64,000 nt of DNA from an uncultured Oscillospiraceae bacterium (GCA_950075865.1 CATMVA010000010.1:1-64000); one strand, 5' to 3'. Counted from the stretch's first letter, positions 42,062-51,643 are shown. The notes: generated by a model not told the origin, from the sequence alone. Program-made: numbers and translations.

Positions 42062-43288
42062 TTACTGCCCGTCGCCTTGGGAGGCTACCGCCATAGCCCG
42101 GGGATCGTGCTCGGGACCCCAAACCTTATGGCATAGCTCGATGGTATAGAGCAGGTCCTTGTCGTCAGGGTCGGAGTAGGCGTCCAGCAGGTGGCGGCTG
42201 TGGCCGTCGTCCAGGGTGGCCTTACTCATATACATGGGAGCGTAGGTCCAGTCGGTGACCGAAGCCTCCCCGGTCACGTTGTCCCGGGTCAGCTCCAATG
42301 TGAGCACGGCAGTGACATGGGTCTCCTCATCATTCTGGTTGGAAAAGAAATTGCCCAGAGAATAGCACACAAAAGCGGAGCGCTGGGTGCCGTCGTCCAA
42401 GGCAACGGTGCGCATCTCAATGGGCTGGATCACATGGGAGTGTCCGCCCAGGATCAGGTCAGCCCCATTGGCGATGAGCAGGTCGGCGATCTTCTCCTGG
42501 TAGGCATTTTGCTGGAGGTGGTACTCCAGTCCCCAATGGATCATCACGGCCACCAGATCGGTGCCCAGGGCCTTTGCCTTGGCCAGGTCGGAGGTCAGCC
42601 GTTCGGTGTCGGGCGTACACATGGTGGTGGTGTAGTCGGTATTGAAGAGGTTTACCGACCAGGGGGCGTCCTTGGCCGTGGGGATACCGTTGGTGCCGTA
42701 TGTGTAACCCAGAAAGGCCACCGAGATCCCTCCCACGTCGGCCACCACGATGTCGCTCTCGGCCTCCTCCTGGGTGCGGCTGGTACCCACGTGGGGCATG
42801 CCGATCTCGTCCAGTACGTCCAGGGTCCGGCACAGGCCCGAGAAGCCGGCATCCAGGCAGTGGTTGTTGGCGGTGAGGAGCATGTCGAACCCGCTCTCCT
42901 GCAATCCGTAGGCCAGGGCGTCCGGAGCCCGGAAGCAGGGGTAGCCCGAGTAGTTGCCCGCCGAGAGGGTGGTCTCCAGATTACACACCGCATAGTCGGC
43001 CTCTTCCACATAGGGCCGGGCAGCGGCGATGATGTGGGTAAAATCGTAGGTCCCATCGGTCTGGAGGGCGTCATTGGTGATGGGCAGATGGGCCATGGCG
43101 TCGCCGCACACCGCCAGGGTGGCCACTGTGGGCGGAGGCGGGGGCGTGGGAGTAGGCTCCGGCGTGGGAGTGGGCTCCGGCGTAGCGGTCGGGGTGGGCG
43201 TTGGCTCGGGGGTCTGCTCGGCCCCGGGAACCCCACAGCCGGCCAGGATCAGGGTCATGGCAAGAAGCAGAGCAAGGATCCGTTTCAT
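42062..43288 (-). CDS. CapA-family metallophosphatase-like lipoprotein
   Basis: The 408-aa protein has a lipoprotein signal (LILAGC) and a Thr/Pro/Glu-rich linker (about 25-52), then a PGA_cap domain. The metal-binding motifs are CGDAMAH, CNLETTL, TANNHCLD and GGHSHVIQP. The family includes CapA of poly-gamma-glutamate capsule synthesis, but most gut Firmicute copies have unknown envelope roles. It is preceded by GGAGG and lies 15 bp after the SLH gene. Confidence 0.85.
   Translation of the reverse strand: MKRILALLLAMTLILAGCGVPGAEQTPEPTPTPTATPEPTPTPEPTPTPPPPPTVATLAVCGDAMAHLPITNDALQTDGTYDFTHIIAAARPYVEEADYAVCNLETTLSAGNYSGYPCFRAPDALAYGLQESGFDMLLTANNHCLDAGFSGLCRTLDVLDEIGMPHVGTSRTQEEAESDIVVADVGGISVAFLGYTYGTNGIPTAKDAPWSVNLFNTDYTTTMCTPDTERLTSDLAKAKALGTDLVAVMIHWGLEYHLQQNAYQEKIADLLIANGADLILGGHSHVIQPIEMRTVALDDGTQRSAFVCYSLGNFFSNQNDEETHVTAVLTLELTRDNVTGEASVTDWTYAPMYMSKATLDDGHSRHLLDAYSDPDDKDLLYTIELCHKVWGPEHDPRAMAVASQGDGQ
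43131..43215 (-). repeat. Short tandem repeat encoding the TPEPTP linker of CapA
   Basis: Imperfect 12- to 18-bp units built on CCGGCGTGGGAGT, encoding alternating Thr-Pro-Glu-Pro. They form the extended linker between the membrane anchor and the catalytic domain, and may vary in length by slippage. Confidence 0.75.
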
Positions 43289-43303
43289 CGTATTTGTTCC
43301 TCC

Positions 43304-45304
43304 TTATTGGATGGCTTCATAGATCGTTTCGCTGATGGCGCCGCAGACGGCGTAGATACCGTACTGGTCCACCATGGCGCTGGCGCCGGTGGTCAGGACC
43401 ACTACACCATCCCCGGTGTCCGGGTCATAGGACATCAGGTTATAGACGCCGTAGGCGCTGCCGGTATGGTAGTAGAGGCTGTCCCGGCCATAGATGTCAT
43501 ACTGACGGCGAAGGTTCTGACACTGCTCATAGGGAAGGCCGGCGGGGATCCCTACCGGGGTCTCCATGGTCTCCACCGAGCGTATCGTCAGCAGCCGCTG
43601 TCCCTCATAGACGCCGTCCCCAGCCAGCAGGGCCGCCAGCTTGGCCATGTCGGCGGCGCTGATGACCAGGCCGCCGGCGAAGGCGATGCCGTTCGCGCCG
43701 GGGGTAGGGTCGGTCTTCAGGGTCTTTTGATACTCCACGCTCCGGGCAATGCTGCCGTCATAGCGGACCAGCCGGGCGAGCAAGCCGGTGTCCTTCAGCT
43801 CCCCCGCGGCAAAAGCGCCGTCGATACCCAGGGTCCGGAAGAACCGCTCCTCCAGAATATCGTCCATCACTTTGTTATCGGCCAGCTCCAGGGTCATTCC
43901 CAGAACGCCAAAGGCATAGTTATTATACCCCCAGGAGGCGATATTTCCAGGCTGGGTCCCCACAAAATCTCCCCCGGCCAGCCGGGCCCGGACGTCGGAA
44001 TACCGTTGGGAGGTCCCGTCTCCGTATAGAGGGATGGAGGAGGTGTGGGACAGGATGGTACGGATGGACACCGGGGTGTTGGGATAGGCCCGGTTCCGGG
44101 CGGTCACCCCCCAGTAGTCTCCGATAGAGGTGTCCAGATCCACCACCCCGTCCTCGGCCAGGCTCATAGCGGCCATGGCGATGGCCACCTTGGAGATGGA
44201 GGCGATACGCAACTTGTGCTGAGCGGTCATCTGCCCCGTGGTGACCTGCTTACTCTCCCCGGTCTGGACATCCACCACCAGAATGTCCTTCCGGTCGGCC
44301 CAGCCATAGGCGTAGGAATCGGTGACCCGGCCGTTCTCGATGACGGCCACCTGGACGCCGCCCTTGGTGCCGTAGGCCTTGGCGATCTCGTCCACCTTGG
44401 CCTGGATGGCCTCGTGGTTTTCCTTACTCTTGCTGTGGACAGCCTGCTGCTGGGCCTGCCTGATGGCCACGGCCTCGGCCTCCCCGGTACAGAAGGCCCG
44501 GAGAGCGGTGAGGGTCTGGGCCAGCTGGGCCCGGGTCACGGTATAGCCGGGATGAAGCTCGGCCGAAACCAGGGATGCAAAAACCCCGCTTTCCACCGCC
44601 CAGGACAGGGGAATGACCATACTCTCAGGGATCCGTACAGCGTCCCAATAGGCGCTCAAATCCCCCGAACACTGGCCGGACGCCCCTTGGGAAAGGGCGT
44701 AGTTGTAAAGCAGGACGGCCAACTCCCCCCGGAGCAGGGTCTCATGGGGCAGGAACTCTCCCTGGGGATCCTCCCCCAGAAGGCCGGTCTCCTCGGCCCA
44801 GGCCACTCCCGCGGCATAGCTGTCCCCGTCGGTCACGTCAGTAAAGGAGCCGGTGTATGTATAAGGTTCTCCCTCCCCATCGGCGGGGGGAAGGTTCAGA
44901 TCGTAAGTATAGCTCAGGTATTGGGCAGCCCGGGCCACGCTGCCGGCCAGGTAGCCCCCGGCGGTCAGGTAGACCTGTCCGGATCCGTCGGTGTCCTCCA
45001 GGGCGTCCAGCCGCTCCAGGGCCACCACGGCCGCCGCCCGGTCCACCTTGGCCTCGGGTTCAAAGAGAAGCTCCCCCGTGTTCAGGGCAGGGGTTCTCTC
45101 GCTGGGCTCCAGAACTCCAAGGCGGGTCATATAGTCCACGGCGGCATAGCAGCCGTCCCCCTCTCGCACATCCAGGAACGTCTTTTCGGACATGACCTGG
45201 AGCTGGGCCGCGGGGGGCACCGGCGTGTCCGACACCGGAACATGGCACACACCAAAGGCCATCAGGCTGAGAATGAACGGCAAAACCACATGGGAGCCGG
45301 CCAT
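43304..45304 (-). CDS. Secreted SLH-domain protein with a class C beta-lactamase-like (serine hydrolase) domain
   Basis: The 666-aa protein starts at MAGSHVVLPFIL, with AAGGGG upstream. After a signal peptide come three SLH-like repeats (about 45-290) for wall attachment. The beta-lactamase/PBP-like domain (about 315-666) has the SxxK motif SISK in RIASISKVAIAM, the YxN-like YNNYAFG and a late HTGSAYG. It may be a D,D-peptidase or esterase at the cell surface; antibiotic hydrolysis is not implied. It is the first gene of the operon continuing to capA, the thioesterase and the malY-like gene. Confidence 0.83.
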   Translation of the reverse strand: MAGSHVVLPFILSLMAFGVCHVPVSDTPVPPAAQLQVMSEKTFLDVREGDGCYAAVDYMTRLGVLEPSERTPALNTGELLFEPEAKVDRAAAVVALERLDALEDTDGSGQVYLTAGGYLAGSVARAAQYLSYTYDLNLPPADGEGEPYTYTGSFTDVTDGDSYAAGVAWAEETGLLGEDPQGEFLPHETLLRGELAVLLYNYALSQGASGQCSGDLSAYWDAVRIPESMVIPLSWAVESGVFASLVSAELHPGYTVTRAQLAQTLTALRAFCTGEAEAVAIRQAQQQAVHSKSKENHEAIQAKVDEIAKAYGTKGGVQVAVIENGRVTDSYAYGWADRKDILVVDVQTGESKQVTTGQMTAQHKLRIASISKVAIAMAAMSLAEDGVVDLDTSIGDYWGVTARNRAYPNTPVSIRTILSHTSSIPLYGDGTSQRYSDVRARLAGGDFVGTQPGNIASWGYNNYAFGVLGMTLELADNKVMDDILEERFFRTLGIDGAFAAGELKDTGLLARLVRYDGSIARSVEYQKTLKTDPTPGANGIAFAGGLVISAADMAKLAALLAGDGVYEGQRLLTIRSVETMETPVGIPAGLPYEQCQNLRRQYDIYGRDSLYYHTGSAYGVYNLMSYDPDTGDGVVVLTTGASAMVDQYGIYAVCGAISETIYEAIQ

Positions 45305-45507
45305 GGGATCACCCCTTTCCAGAAAAGTCTTTTTTCCTCTCAATTATAATGATATTCCCCTTTTCTGTCAAGGTTCGGCAGGGTTTGGCAATTCCGGCAG
45401 GAAAAGACCCCTTTTTCCCAAGAGAAGGTCCGCCCGTCCATTCCTTTCCCACATCTTTTGTGCGTATTGCACAATTTTTGGGTCAAAAAACTGTGCATGA
45501 TTACTTA

Positions 45508-45537
45508 TTGACACCACAAGCCAATTTTTGATATACT
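45508..45537 (+). promoter_or_regulatory. Promoter of the alpha-glucoside operon
   Basis: TTGACA (45508-45513), an 18-base spacer and TATACT (45532-45537). Transcription would start just before the antiterminator target. The interval 45305-45507 shows no other feature. Confidence 0.8.
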
Positions 45538-45562
45538 CTTCACAGTCAAGTGAATCTGTGTA

Positions 45563-45626
45563 ACGTGTTACTGTTTGATCAGGCATGAGTTTTTCATGGG
45601 AAGCCATGGGAAGCCCATGCCTTTTT
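45563..45626 (+). promoter_or_regulatory. RAT antiterminator overlapping a leader terminator
   Basis: The RNA-antiterminator target has GTTACTG (45567-45573), six bases and CAGGCA (45580-45585), matching the LicT/BglG RAT pattern. It overlaps the 5' arm of a terminator: AGGCATG (45581-45587) pairs with CATGCCT (45616-45622), followed by TTTT. Binding of the LicT-type protein encoded just downstream would stabilise the RAT hairpin and let transcription continue when the sugar is present. Confidence 0.82.
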
Positions 45627-45650
45627 GCTTAGATGGAGGTGGAGTGGCCC

Positions 45651-46469
45651 ATGAAGTGCTTGAAGGTGTTCAACAACAGCGCCGTTTCTGCCGTTATGCC
45701 GGACGGGCGGGAGGCCATCATGCTGGGCAACGGCATCGGCTTCAACCGCCGGCCGGGGGACCCGGTGCCCGAGGAGCGCATCGAAAAGGTCTACTATGTG
45801 CAGGACGAGATACAGACCAAGTTCCTCCAGATGCTCCAGAATGTCCTCCCCGACGTGATGGAGGCCGCCGAAGAGATCATTGCCACCGCCGAGCGCGCCG
45901 GCTTTGTCCTCAGCAACCAGGCCACCATCTCTCTCATCGACCACATCAGCTTCGCCATCGAGCGGCAGCAGGAAAACATCTCTCTGCCCAACCTGCTTTT
46001 AGGGGAGACCCGGCTTCTCTATCAAAAGGAGTTCGAGTTAGGACTCCGGGCCCTGGAGATCGTGCAGGAGCACTGCGGCGTGACCCTCCCCGAGGACGAG
46101 GCCGGATATATCGCCCTCCACCTCATCACCATCTCGGCCGACCGGGTGGGCACCTATGACACCCTGAAGTTCGTTAAAGGCACCGCGGACATCATCAAGG
46201 AGGTCTACGGCGTCGCGTTTGAGCCCCAGAGCCTGGATGCCATGCGCCTGATGACCCACCTGAAATTCCTGGCCCAGCGCATCTTCCAGCACACGGTCTG
46301 GGAGGACGACAGCGACATGGACGAGATGTACGGGTATCTTCTGCACCGCAGTCCCAAAAACCAGATCGCTCTGGAGCAGCTGGAGGGCTACATCAGGCAG
46401 AGCTTCGGCTATACCCTCAACAAGCAGGAAAAATTTTACTTGCTGGTCCACCTGACCAAGATCCTGTAA
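45651..46469 (+). CDS. LicT/BglG-family transcription antiterminator
   Basis: The 272-aa protein starts at MKCLKVFNNSAV, after GGAGGTGGAG. The CAT RNA-binding domain (1-55) has VMPDGREAIMLGNGIGF; PRD1 (about 65-165) and PRD2 (170-272) follow. The expected phospho-histidines are His98 and His157 in PRD1 and His203 and His267 in PRD2, targets of the PTS. It regulates its own operon through the RAT at 45563. Confidence 0.93.
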   Translation: MKCLKVFNNSAVSAVMPDGREAIMLGNGIGFNRRPGDPVPEERIEKVYYVQDEIQTKFLQMLQNVLPDVMEAAEEIIATAERAGFVLSNQATISLIDHISFAIERQQENISLPNLLLGETRLLYQKEFELGLRALEIVQEHCGVTLPEDEAGYIALHLITISADRVGTYDTLKFVKGTADIIKEVYGVAFEPQSLDAMRLMTHLKFLAQRIFQHTVWEDDSDMDEMYGYLLHRSPKNQIALEQLEGYIRQSFGYTLNKQEKFYLLVHLTKIL

Positions 46470-46555
46470 GTCCACAACAGATCCCCAAGGCTGAACGCGC
46501 GCAGCGGCGGAGACCGTGGAGATAAACCGAGAAAATATATGAAGGAGCGAACATC

Positions 46556-48136
46556 ATGAAGAAAAAAGTGAAAGGCCTTCTGGAGATATTCGCCAAGGCC
46601 ATGGTCCAGCCCCTTATGTTCCTGTCCTGCGCCGGTATGATCATGGTGCTGGGCGTACTGGTCACTCAGAGCAGTGTCCGCAACCTGCTGCCCTTCCTGA
46701 ACTGGGGCCCTATCCAGCTCATCGGCAACCTGATCTATCAGGGCGTTATGATCCTCATCAACAACCTGGGCGTCATCTTCGCCATCGGCATCCCTGCCGC
46801 CCTGGCCAAAGGCGACAAGCACCGGGCCGGCCTCATCGGCTTCCTCGCTTATCTGGTCTATCTGACCACCTCCAACCAGCTGCTGGTGGCCAGCGGCAAG
46901 CTGGCCGACGCCAGCGGGATGCTGGGCCTCATCGGCACCGGCCAGGCCAACATTCTGGGCATCCAGTGTGTGGATATGGGCGTGTTCGGCGGCATCATCC
47001 TGGGCTGCCTGGTGGGCTGGCTCTTCAACCTCACCTATAAAAAGCGCTTCAAGGGCGCCCTCCAGATCTACTCCGGCTCCAACTTCTCCTTCCTGGTCAT
47101 CTTCTTCGCCTCCATCCTCTTCGGTGCGGTGAGCAACCTGGTGTGGCCTGTGGTCCAGGCCGGTATCGGCTCCCTGGCCTCCTTCATCAAGAACTCCGGC
47201 ACCTTCGGCCTGTTCATCTATGGCTTCCTGGAGCGGATCCTGATCCCCACCGGCCTCCATCACCTGGTTTACACCCCCTTCCAGTTCTCCAGCCTGGGCG
47301 GCGTGCTCCAGGTGGGCGAGACCATGGTGGCCGGCGCTTACCCCATCTACGCCACCGAGGCCATGATGCCCAACGTGACCAAGTTCTCGGACAGCATCTA
47401 CTTCATGGCCACCGGCTTCACCAAGATGTTCGGCTACATCGGCATCGGCGCCTCCTTTATCTACACCGCCAAACCTGAAAACAAGCAAAAGACCATCGCC
47501 ACCATGGTGCCCCTGATCATCACCGCCTGCCTGGGCGGCATCACCGAGCCCATGGACTTCATGTTCATCTTCGCCGCCCCCTTGCTCTTCTTCTTCCACG
47601 CCTGCATCGCCGGTCTGTTTATCGCCCTGATGAAGGTGTTCAGCGTCACCTCCTTCTGCGGCGGCAATCTTCTGGCCGGTCTGATCTCCAACATTGCCCA
47701 GGGCGTGGAAAAGACCAACTGGCCCATGATGATCGTGCTGGGTCTCATCCAGATCGTGCTCTACTTCGTGCTCTTCAGTTTCCTCATCAAGAAGCTGGAT
47801 CTGAAGACCCCCGGCCGGGAGGATGACGGCCCCGCCGAGGCCGAAGCCCCCGCAGCCGCGCCCGCCGTGGGCAACGGTTCCGGCGACCCTGTGGCCCTGA
47901 CCATCATCAAGGCCCTGGGCGGCAAAGCCAACATCAACACTGTGGAGAACTGCATCACCCGGCTCCGGGTCAACTTGGCGGATCCCTCCCTGGTGGACGA
48001 GGAGCTGATCAAGACCACCAAGCCCAAGGGCATCGTCCGCAAAGACAACGACGTTCAGATCGTCTACGGCCTTGAGGTGGCTGACGTGCGCCGGGCCGTA
48101 GACGAGGAGCTGGAAAAGATGGGCTCAGCCACCTAA
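46556..48136 (+). CDS. PTS alpha-glucoside transporter subunit IICB
   Basis: The 526-aa protein has an N-terminal EIIC membrane domain with about ten hydrophobic segments (GLHHLVYTPFQF and GGITEPMDFMF are substrate-site signatures), an Ala/Glu-rich linker, and a C-terminal EIIB domain with phosphocysteine in NCITRLRV. It imports and phosphorylates maltose-type or other alpha-glucosides. No IIA domain is present, so EIIA must come from elsewhere. It lies 86 bp after the antiterminator gene and 22 bp before the GH4 gene. Confidence 0.92.
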   Translation: MKKKVKGLLEIFAKAMVQPLMFLSCAGMIMVLGVLVTQSSVRNLLPFLNWGPIQLIGNLIYQGVMILINNLGVIFAIGIPAALAKGDKHRAGLIGFLAYLVYLTTSNQLLVASGKLADASGMLGLIGTGQANILGIQCVDMGVFGGIILGCLVGWLFNLTYKKRFKGALQIYSGSNFSFLVIFFASILFGAVSNLVWPVVQAGIGSLASFIKNSGTFGLFIYGFLERILIPTGLHHLVYTPFQFSSLGGVLQVGETMVAGAYPIYATEAMMPNVTKFSDSIYFMATGFTKMFGYIGIGASFIYTAKPENKQKTIATMVPLIITACLGGITEPMDFMFIFAAPLLFFFHACIAGLFIALMKVFSVTSFCGGNLLAGLISNIAQGVEKTNWPMMIVLGLIQIVLYFVLFSFLIKKLDLKTPGREDDGPAEAEAPAAAPAVGNGSGDPVALTIIKALGGKANINTVENCITRLRVNLADPSLVDEELIKTTKPKGIVRKDNDVQIVYGLEVADVRRAVDEELEKMGSAT

Positions 48137-48158
48137 TCAAAGGGAAAGGAAGATTGCT

Positions 48159-49514
48159 ATGATCATTACCATCGTTGGCGGCGGCAGCACCTTCACCGCC
48201 GGGATCGTCAAATCCATCGCCCTGCGCCGGCAGGAGCTGGAGGTGGATGAGATCCGCCTGTTCGACATCGACAAGGAGCGCCAGGACAAGGTCGGCGTTC
48301 TGGTAGACTGGATCCTCCACGAGGACCTGAAGTGCGACATCAAGCTCACAGTCACCACCGACGTGGAGACCGCCTACACCGACGCCTCCTTCATCTTCGC
48401 TCAGATGCGTGTGGGCAAGTACGCCATGCGGGAGCAGGATGAGAAGATCCCCCTCCGCCACGGCTGCGTGGGGCAGGAGACCTGCGGCGCGGGCGGCATG
48501 GCCTATGGTATGCGGACCATCTTCCCCATGATCAAGGTCATCGACGATGCCGCCAAGTACGCCAGGCCCGACCACTGGATCCTCAACTACTCCAACCCCG
48601 CCTCCATCGTCTCGGAGGCATGCCGCCGCCTGCGGCCCGATGCCCGGATCATCAACATCTGCGATATGCCCATCGCCATCATCGACATGGTGGCCGCTGC
48701 TCTGGGCATCAAGAACAAGAAGGAGATCGTCTACGACTACTTTGGACTGAATCACTTCGGCTGGTTCACCTCCATCGAGCACAACGGTAAGGACATCATG
48801 AACGAGCTGCGGAAGTACATCATGGACAACGAGATCCTGCTGCCCGAGGCTTACCTCCAGGCCAACAAGGCCGCCCTGCCCAAGGACACCAACCGCCACG
48901 CCAAGGGAAGCTGGTACTATGTCTGGAAGGGCGTCTATGAGATCATGCAGAACTTCCCCGACACCCTGCCCAACACCTACCTGAACTATTACCTTCAGCA
49001 GAAGGAGTTCGTGGAGCACTCCGACCCCACCCACACCCGGGCCAATGAGGTCATGGAGTCCCGGGAGAAGAACCTGTTCGAGGGCATCGACCGTTACATC
49101 AAGACCGGGGAGATCGACGAGAACATCTTCTACGCCGGTAGCCACGGCGACTGGATCGCCGATCTGGCCATCGCCCTGAAGAACGACACCAAGGCCCGGT
49201 TCCTTGTCATCGTGGAAAACCGGGGCGCCCTGCCCAACATGCCCTACGATGCCATGGTGGAGGTCCCCGCCTACATCGGCAAAAACGGCCCCGAGGTCAT
49301 CGCCCAGAAGCCCATCCCCCTGTTCCAGCAGGGTCTGATGATGCAGCAGCTCAACTGTGAGAAGCTGCTGGTGGAGGGCTGCATCGAGGGCAGCTACCAG
49401 AAAGTGCTGGAAGCCTTCACCCTCAACAAGACCATCCCCAGCATGAAGGTGGCCAAGGAGGTCCTGGACGACCTGATCGAGGCCAACAAGGAATACTGGC
49501 CCGAGCTGAAGTAA
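48159..49514 (+). CDS. 6-phospho-alpha-glucosidase, glycoside hydrolase family 4
   Basis: The 451-aa protein has an NAD-binding VGGGSTFTAG at the N-terminus and the metal/NAD motif ICDMP (Cys168) with LNHFGW (His199). CDMP at this position marks the alpha-glucosidase type (GlvA/MalH) rather than beta-glucosidase or galactosidase GH4 enzymes. It hydrolyses phosphorylated disaccharide from the PTS through an NAD- and divalent-metal-dependent redox elimination mechanism. A terminator ends the operon. Confidence 0.94.
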   Translation: MIITIVGGGSTFTAGIVKSIALRRQELEVDEIRLFDIDKERQDKVGVLVDWILHEDLKCDIKLTVTTDVETAYTDASFIFAQMRVGKYAMREQDEKIPLRHGCVGQETCGAGGMAYGMRTIFPMIKVIDDAAKYARPDHWILNYSNPASIVSEACRRLRPDARIINICDMPIAIIDMVAAALGIKNKKEIVYDYFGLNHFGWFTSIEHNGKDIMNELRKYIMDNEILLPEAYLQANKAALPKDTNRHAKGSWYYVWKGVYEIMQNFPDTLPNTYLNYYLQQKEFVEHSDPTHTRANEVMESREKNLFEGIDRYIKTGEIDENIFYAGSHGDWIADLAIALKNDTKARFLVIVENRGALPNMPYDAMVEVPAYIGKNGPEVIAQKPIPLFQQGLMMQQLNCEKLLVEGCIEGSYQKVLEAFTLNKTIPSMKVAKEVLDDLIEANKEYWPELK

Positions 49515-49533
49515 AATCCTTCCCCATACCGCA

Positions 49534-49576
49534 AAGAGACCGGCCCCGCTGTTCAGCGTGGCCGGTCTCTTCTTCC
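49534..49576. terminator. Terminator of the alpha-glucoside operon
   Basis: An 11-bp stem (49535-49545 with 49560-49570) with a 14-nt loop and a T/C-rich tail. Confidence 0.83.
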
Positions 49577-49601
49577 CTATACGCTTTTTGAGCCCTCTGG
49601 C

Positions 49602-50216
49602 TCACTCCTCCGGGGGAAAGCTCTCCACGGGCTCGCCGCTCCCGGTCGGGCTCTCCTCTAGAGGATCCTCCTCCCCGCTTTCCACATCGGGCGGGGCGAT
49701 CCCCTCCAGAGCGTTGTCCAGCAAAAAGTCCGAAACTGACAGCACCTGGTCCCGGTAAGGCCGGGGGCGGCCCTCCACCGTCAGATAGACCGACTCCACC
49801 CCGTTCAGCTGGCACAGGGTCAGCACGATGCAGCTGTCGGCCAGGGTGAGCTCCACCCCACTCAGGCCGTTGTAGGCCTCAGACAGGTCCAGGGTCAGGA
49901 CGGCCCCCTCCATTCGCCAGGAGCGCAGAGTGATCCCCGCCGGAATGGGGGAGGTCACCTCCTGGCTCTCGGGCCCGGCCAGCAGCAGGGCAAAAAGCCC
50001 CTCCACCTCCCCGCTTCCCTCCGGAAGGGTGCGGTGCTCGCACTGGAGGGCGGCACTGTCCAGCCTTCCCTCCAGGGCCCCGTCCTCCTGAGGGATCACA
50101 GCGTAATAGACGGCGTATCCTCCCTCGCCGGGGGCCTCCCCGCCCAAGTCCGGGGCGACGCAGGCGGTGCAGAGCAGGGCCAGTGACAGGGCGATGAGCC
50201 AGCGCTTCTCTTTCAT
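49602..50216 (-). CDS. GerMN-domain lipoprotein
   Basis: The 204-aa protein starts at MKEKRWLIAL, and its ATG overlaps the kinase stop (ATGA). The lipobox is LLCTAC. The GerMN (Spo_GerM) domain covers about 35-170, with LLAGPESQEVTSPIPAG and LTLCQLNGVESVYLTVEG. An acidic tail follows. GerM proteins act in spore germination and sporulation; LpqB/YycH-like lipoproteins with this domain often accompany WalRK-like kinases. It is the last gene of the four-gene operon. Confidence 0.85.
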   Translation of the reverse strand: MKEKRWLIALSLALLCTACVAPDLGGEAPGEGGYAVYYAVIPQEDGALEGRLDSAALQCEHRTLPEGSGEVEGLFALLLAGPESQEVTSPIPAGITLRSWRMEGAVLTLDLSEAYNGLSGVELTLADSCIVLTLCQLNGVESVYLTVEGRPRPYRDQVLSVSDFLLDNALEGIAPPDVESGEEDPLEESPTGSGEPVESFPPEE

Positions 50217-51643
50217 GCCTCCCCCTCCTCTCTCCACAGGGGCAGAGAGACCGTAAACCGGGTGCCCTCCCTCTCCCGCCGCTCCACAGTGACCTCGCCC
50301 CCCAGGCGGTTGGCCGTGTCCCGGACGATGGACAGCCCCAGACCGGTGCCGCCGGCGGCGCGGGAGCGGGCCTTGTCCACTCGGTAGAACCGGTCGAAGA
50401 CCTTGCCGATGTCCTCCTCGGGTATGCCCACACCGGTATCCTCCACCGCGATGACTGCCTGATCCTCCCTGGCCCGCACGGTCACGTCCACCCTTCCGCC
50501 GGGCAGGTTGTACTTCACTGCGTTCTCCATCAGGTTAAAAAGGATCTGGTAGACCCCATCGGCGCTGCCGGGCACCCGGATCCCCTCCTCCAGCTCCATA
50601 TACAGGTTCACTCCGCCGGCTCTGGCCAGAGGGGACAGCATGTGCTCGGCCCGGCAGGCCACCTCACAGACGTCCACCGCCACGGTCTCCTCGGGGGCAG
50701 CGGCATCCAGCCGGGTGAGGGTGAGGAGCTTCTGGGTGATCCGCTGGAGCCGGGCGGCCTCGTCCCCGATGTCCCCCACGAACTCCTGAACGGTGGCTGG
50801 GTCGGCCTCGTTCTGGAGGATGGAGTCGGCCAGCAGCCGGATGGAAGCCAGGGGGGTCTTGAGCTCGTGGGAGGCGTCGGACACAAAGCGGCGGCGGACC
50901 TCCTCGGTGGTCTGGAGCCGGTCGGTCAGGGCGTTGAACTCCCCGGCCAGCTGGGTCAGCTCGTCCCCCCCGCCCATTTTGACCCGGTGGCTGTACTCTC
51001 CCTCCCGGACGGTGCGGATGGCCTTCAAAAGCCGGGCCATCCGCCGGGTCAGGGCCTGGGAAAAGATAGTGGAGAGCAGCAGAGCCACCACGGCGATGAT
51101 AATGGAGATGGTGCGCAGGGTCTGCTGGACTCCTTCCAGAAGCTGGCCCTGGCCGGTGTCATACTCGTCCAGATAGACCGCCCCCATGGTCATGCCCCGA
51201 TAGGTCACAGGGGCGGCAGCCCTGCTGTGGAAGGCGCCGCCCACATAATCCGAGCGGAAAAAATCCTCCCCCCGAAGGGCCTGGACCACCTCTGCAATAA
51301 GGGCGTAGCGGCCCAGGAGGCCGGCGTTGCCCTCACTGTCGTAAAGGACCACACCCGAGGGATCGGTGACCAGCACCCGGCTCAGGCCGGCGTTGCCCAG
51401 AACCTCCATGACCCGGGTCACGCTCTCCTGGCTGAGGCTGCCGGGGCCGGCCAGGGCCGAGGCCACCACCAGCGCCTGGCTCTGGAGGGAGGTCTGCTTG
51501 GACTGAAAGACCATGTCCTGGGAGGTCAGGGCGGGATAGGTGTTCAAAAGGCTGAGTACGGCGGCGATAATGACAAAATAGGTGGCGGCGTACTTGACCT
51601 GGAGTGACCGCCAGAAGGGCACCTTTTTCGATTGTTCGGTCAC
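50213..51643 (-). CDS. Sensor histidine kinase (WalK/PhoR-like)
   Basis: The 476-aa protein starts from GTG at 51643, after GAGGTG; an upstream TTG extension lacks spacing to a site. TM1 is at about 18-38, an extracytoplasmic sensor domain at about 40-177 and TM2 at about 178-196. The HAMP domain (200-252) and HisKA follow, with SDASHELKTPLAS (His259), then the HATPase motifs NAVKYN, DTGVGIPEED and GTGLGLSI. It phosphorylates the preceding response regulator. The candidate targets are the WalR-type boxes at 12336 and 13450. Confidence 0.93.
   Translation of the reverse strand: MTEQSKKVPFWRSLQVKYAATYFVIIAAVLSLLNTYPALTSQDMVFQSKQTSLQSQALVVASALAGPGSLSQESVTRVMEVLGNAGLSRVLVTDPSGVVLYDSEGNAGLLGRYALIAEVVQALRGEDFFRSDYVGGAFHSRAAAPVTYRGMTMGAVYLDEYDTGQGQLLEGVQQTLRTISIIIAVVALLLSTIFSQALTRRMARLLKAIRTVREGEYSHRVKMGGGDELTQLAGEFNALTDRLQTTEEVRRRFVSDASHELKTPLASIRLLADSILQNEADPATVQEFVGDIGDEAARLQRITQKLLTLTRLDAAAPEETVAVDVCEVACRAEHMLSPLARAGGVNLYMELEEGIRVPGSADGVYQILFNLMENAVKYNLPGGRVDVTVRAREDQAVIAVEDTGVGIPEEDIGKVFDRFYRVDKARSRAAGGTGLGLSIVRDTANRLGGEVTVERREREGTRFTVSLPLWREEGEA

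Noticed and set aside
43131-43215. Possible CRISPR-like short repeats
   Set aside because: They are in-frame 12-18 bp units encoding a Thr-Pro-Glu-Pro linker, with no unique spacers. No CRISPR array or cas gene was seen anywhere in the window.
43304-45304. A beta-lactamase resistance gene
   Set aside because: It has the SISK serine motif, but also SLH anchoring repeats and a large non-enzymatic N-terminal half; the domain family includes many D,D-peptidases and esterases, so antibiotic resistance is not supported.
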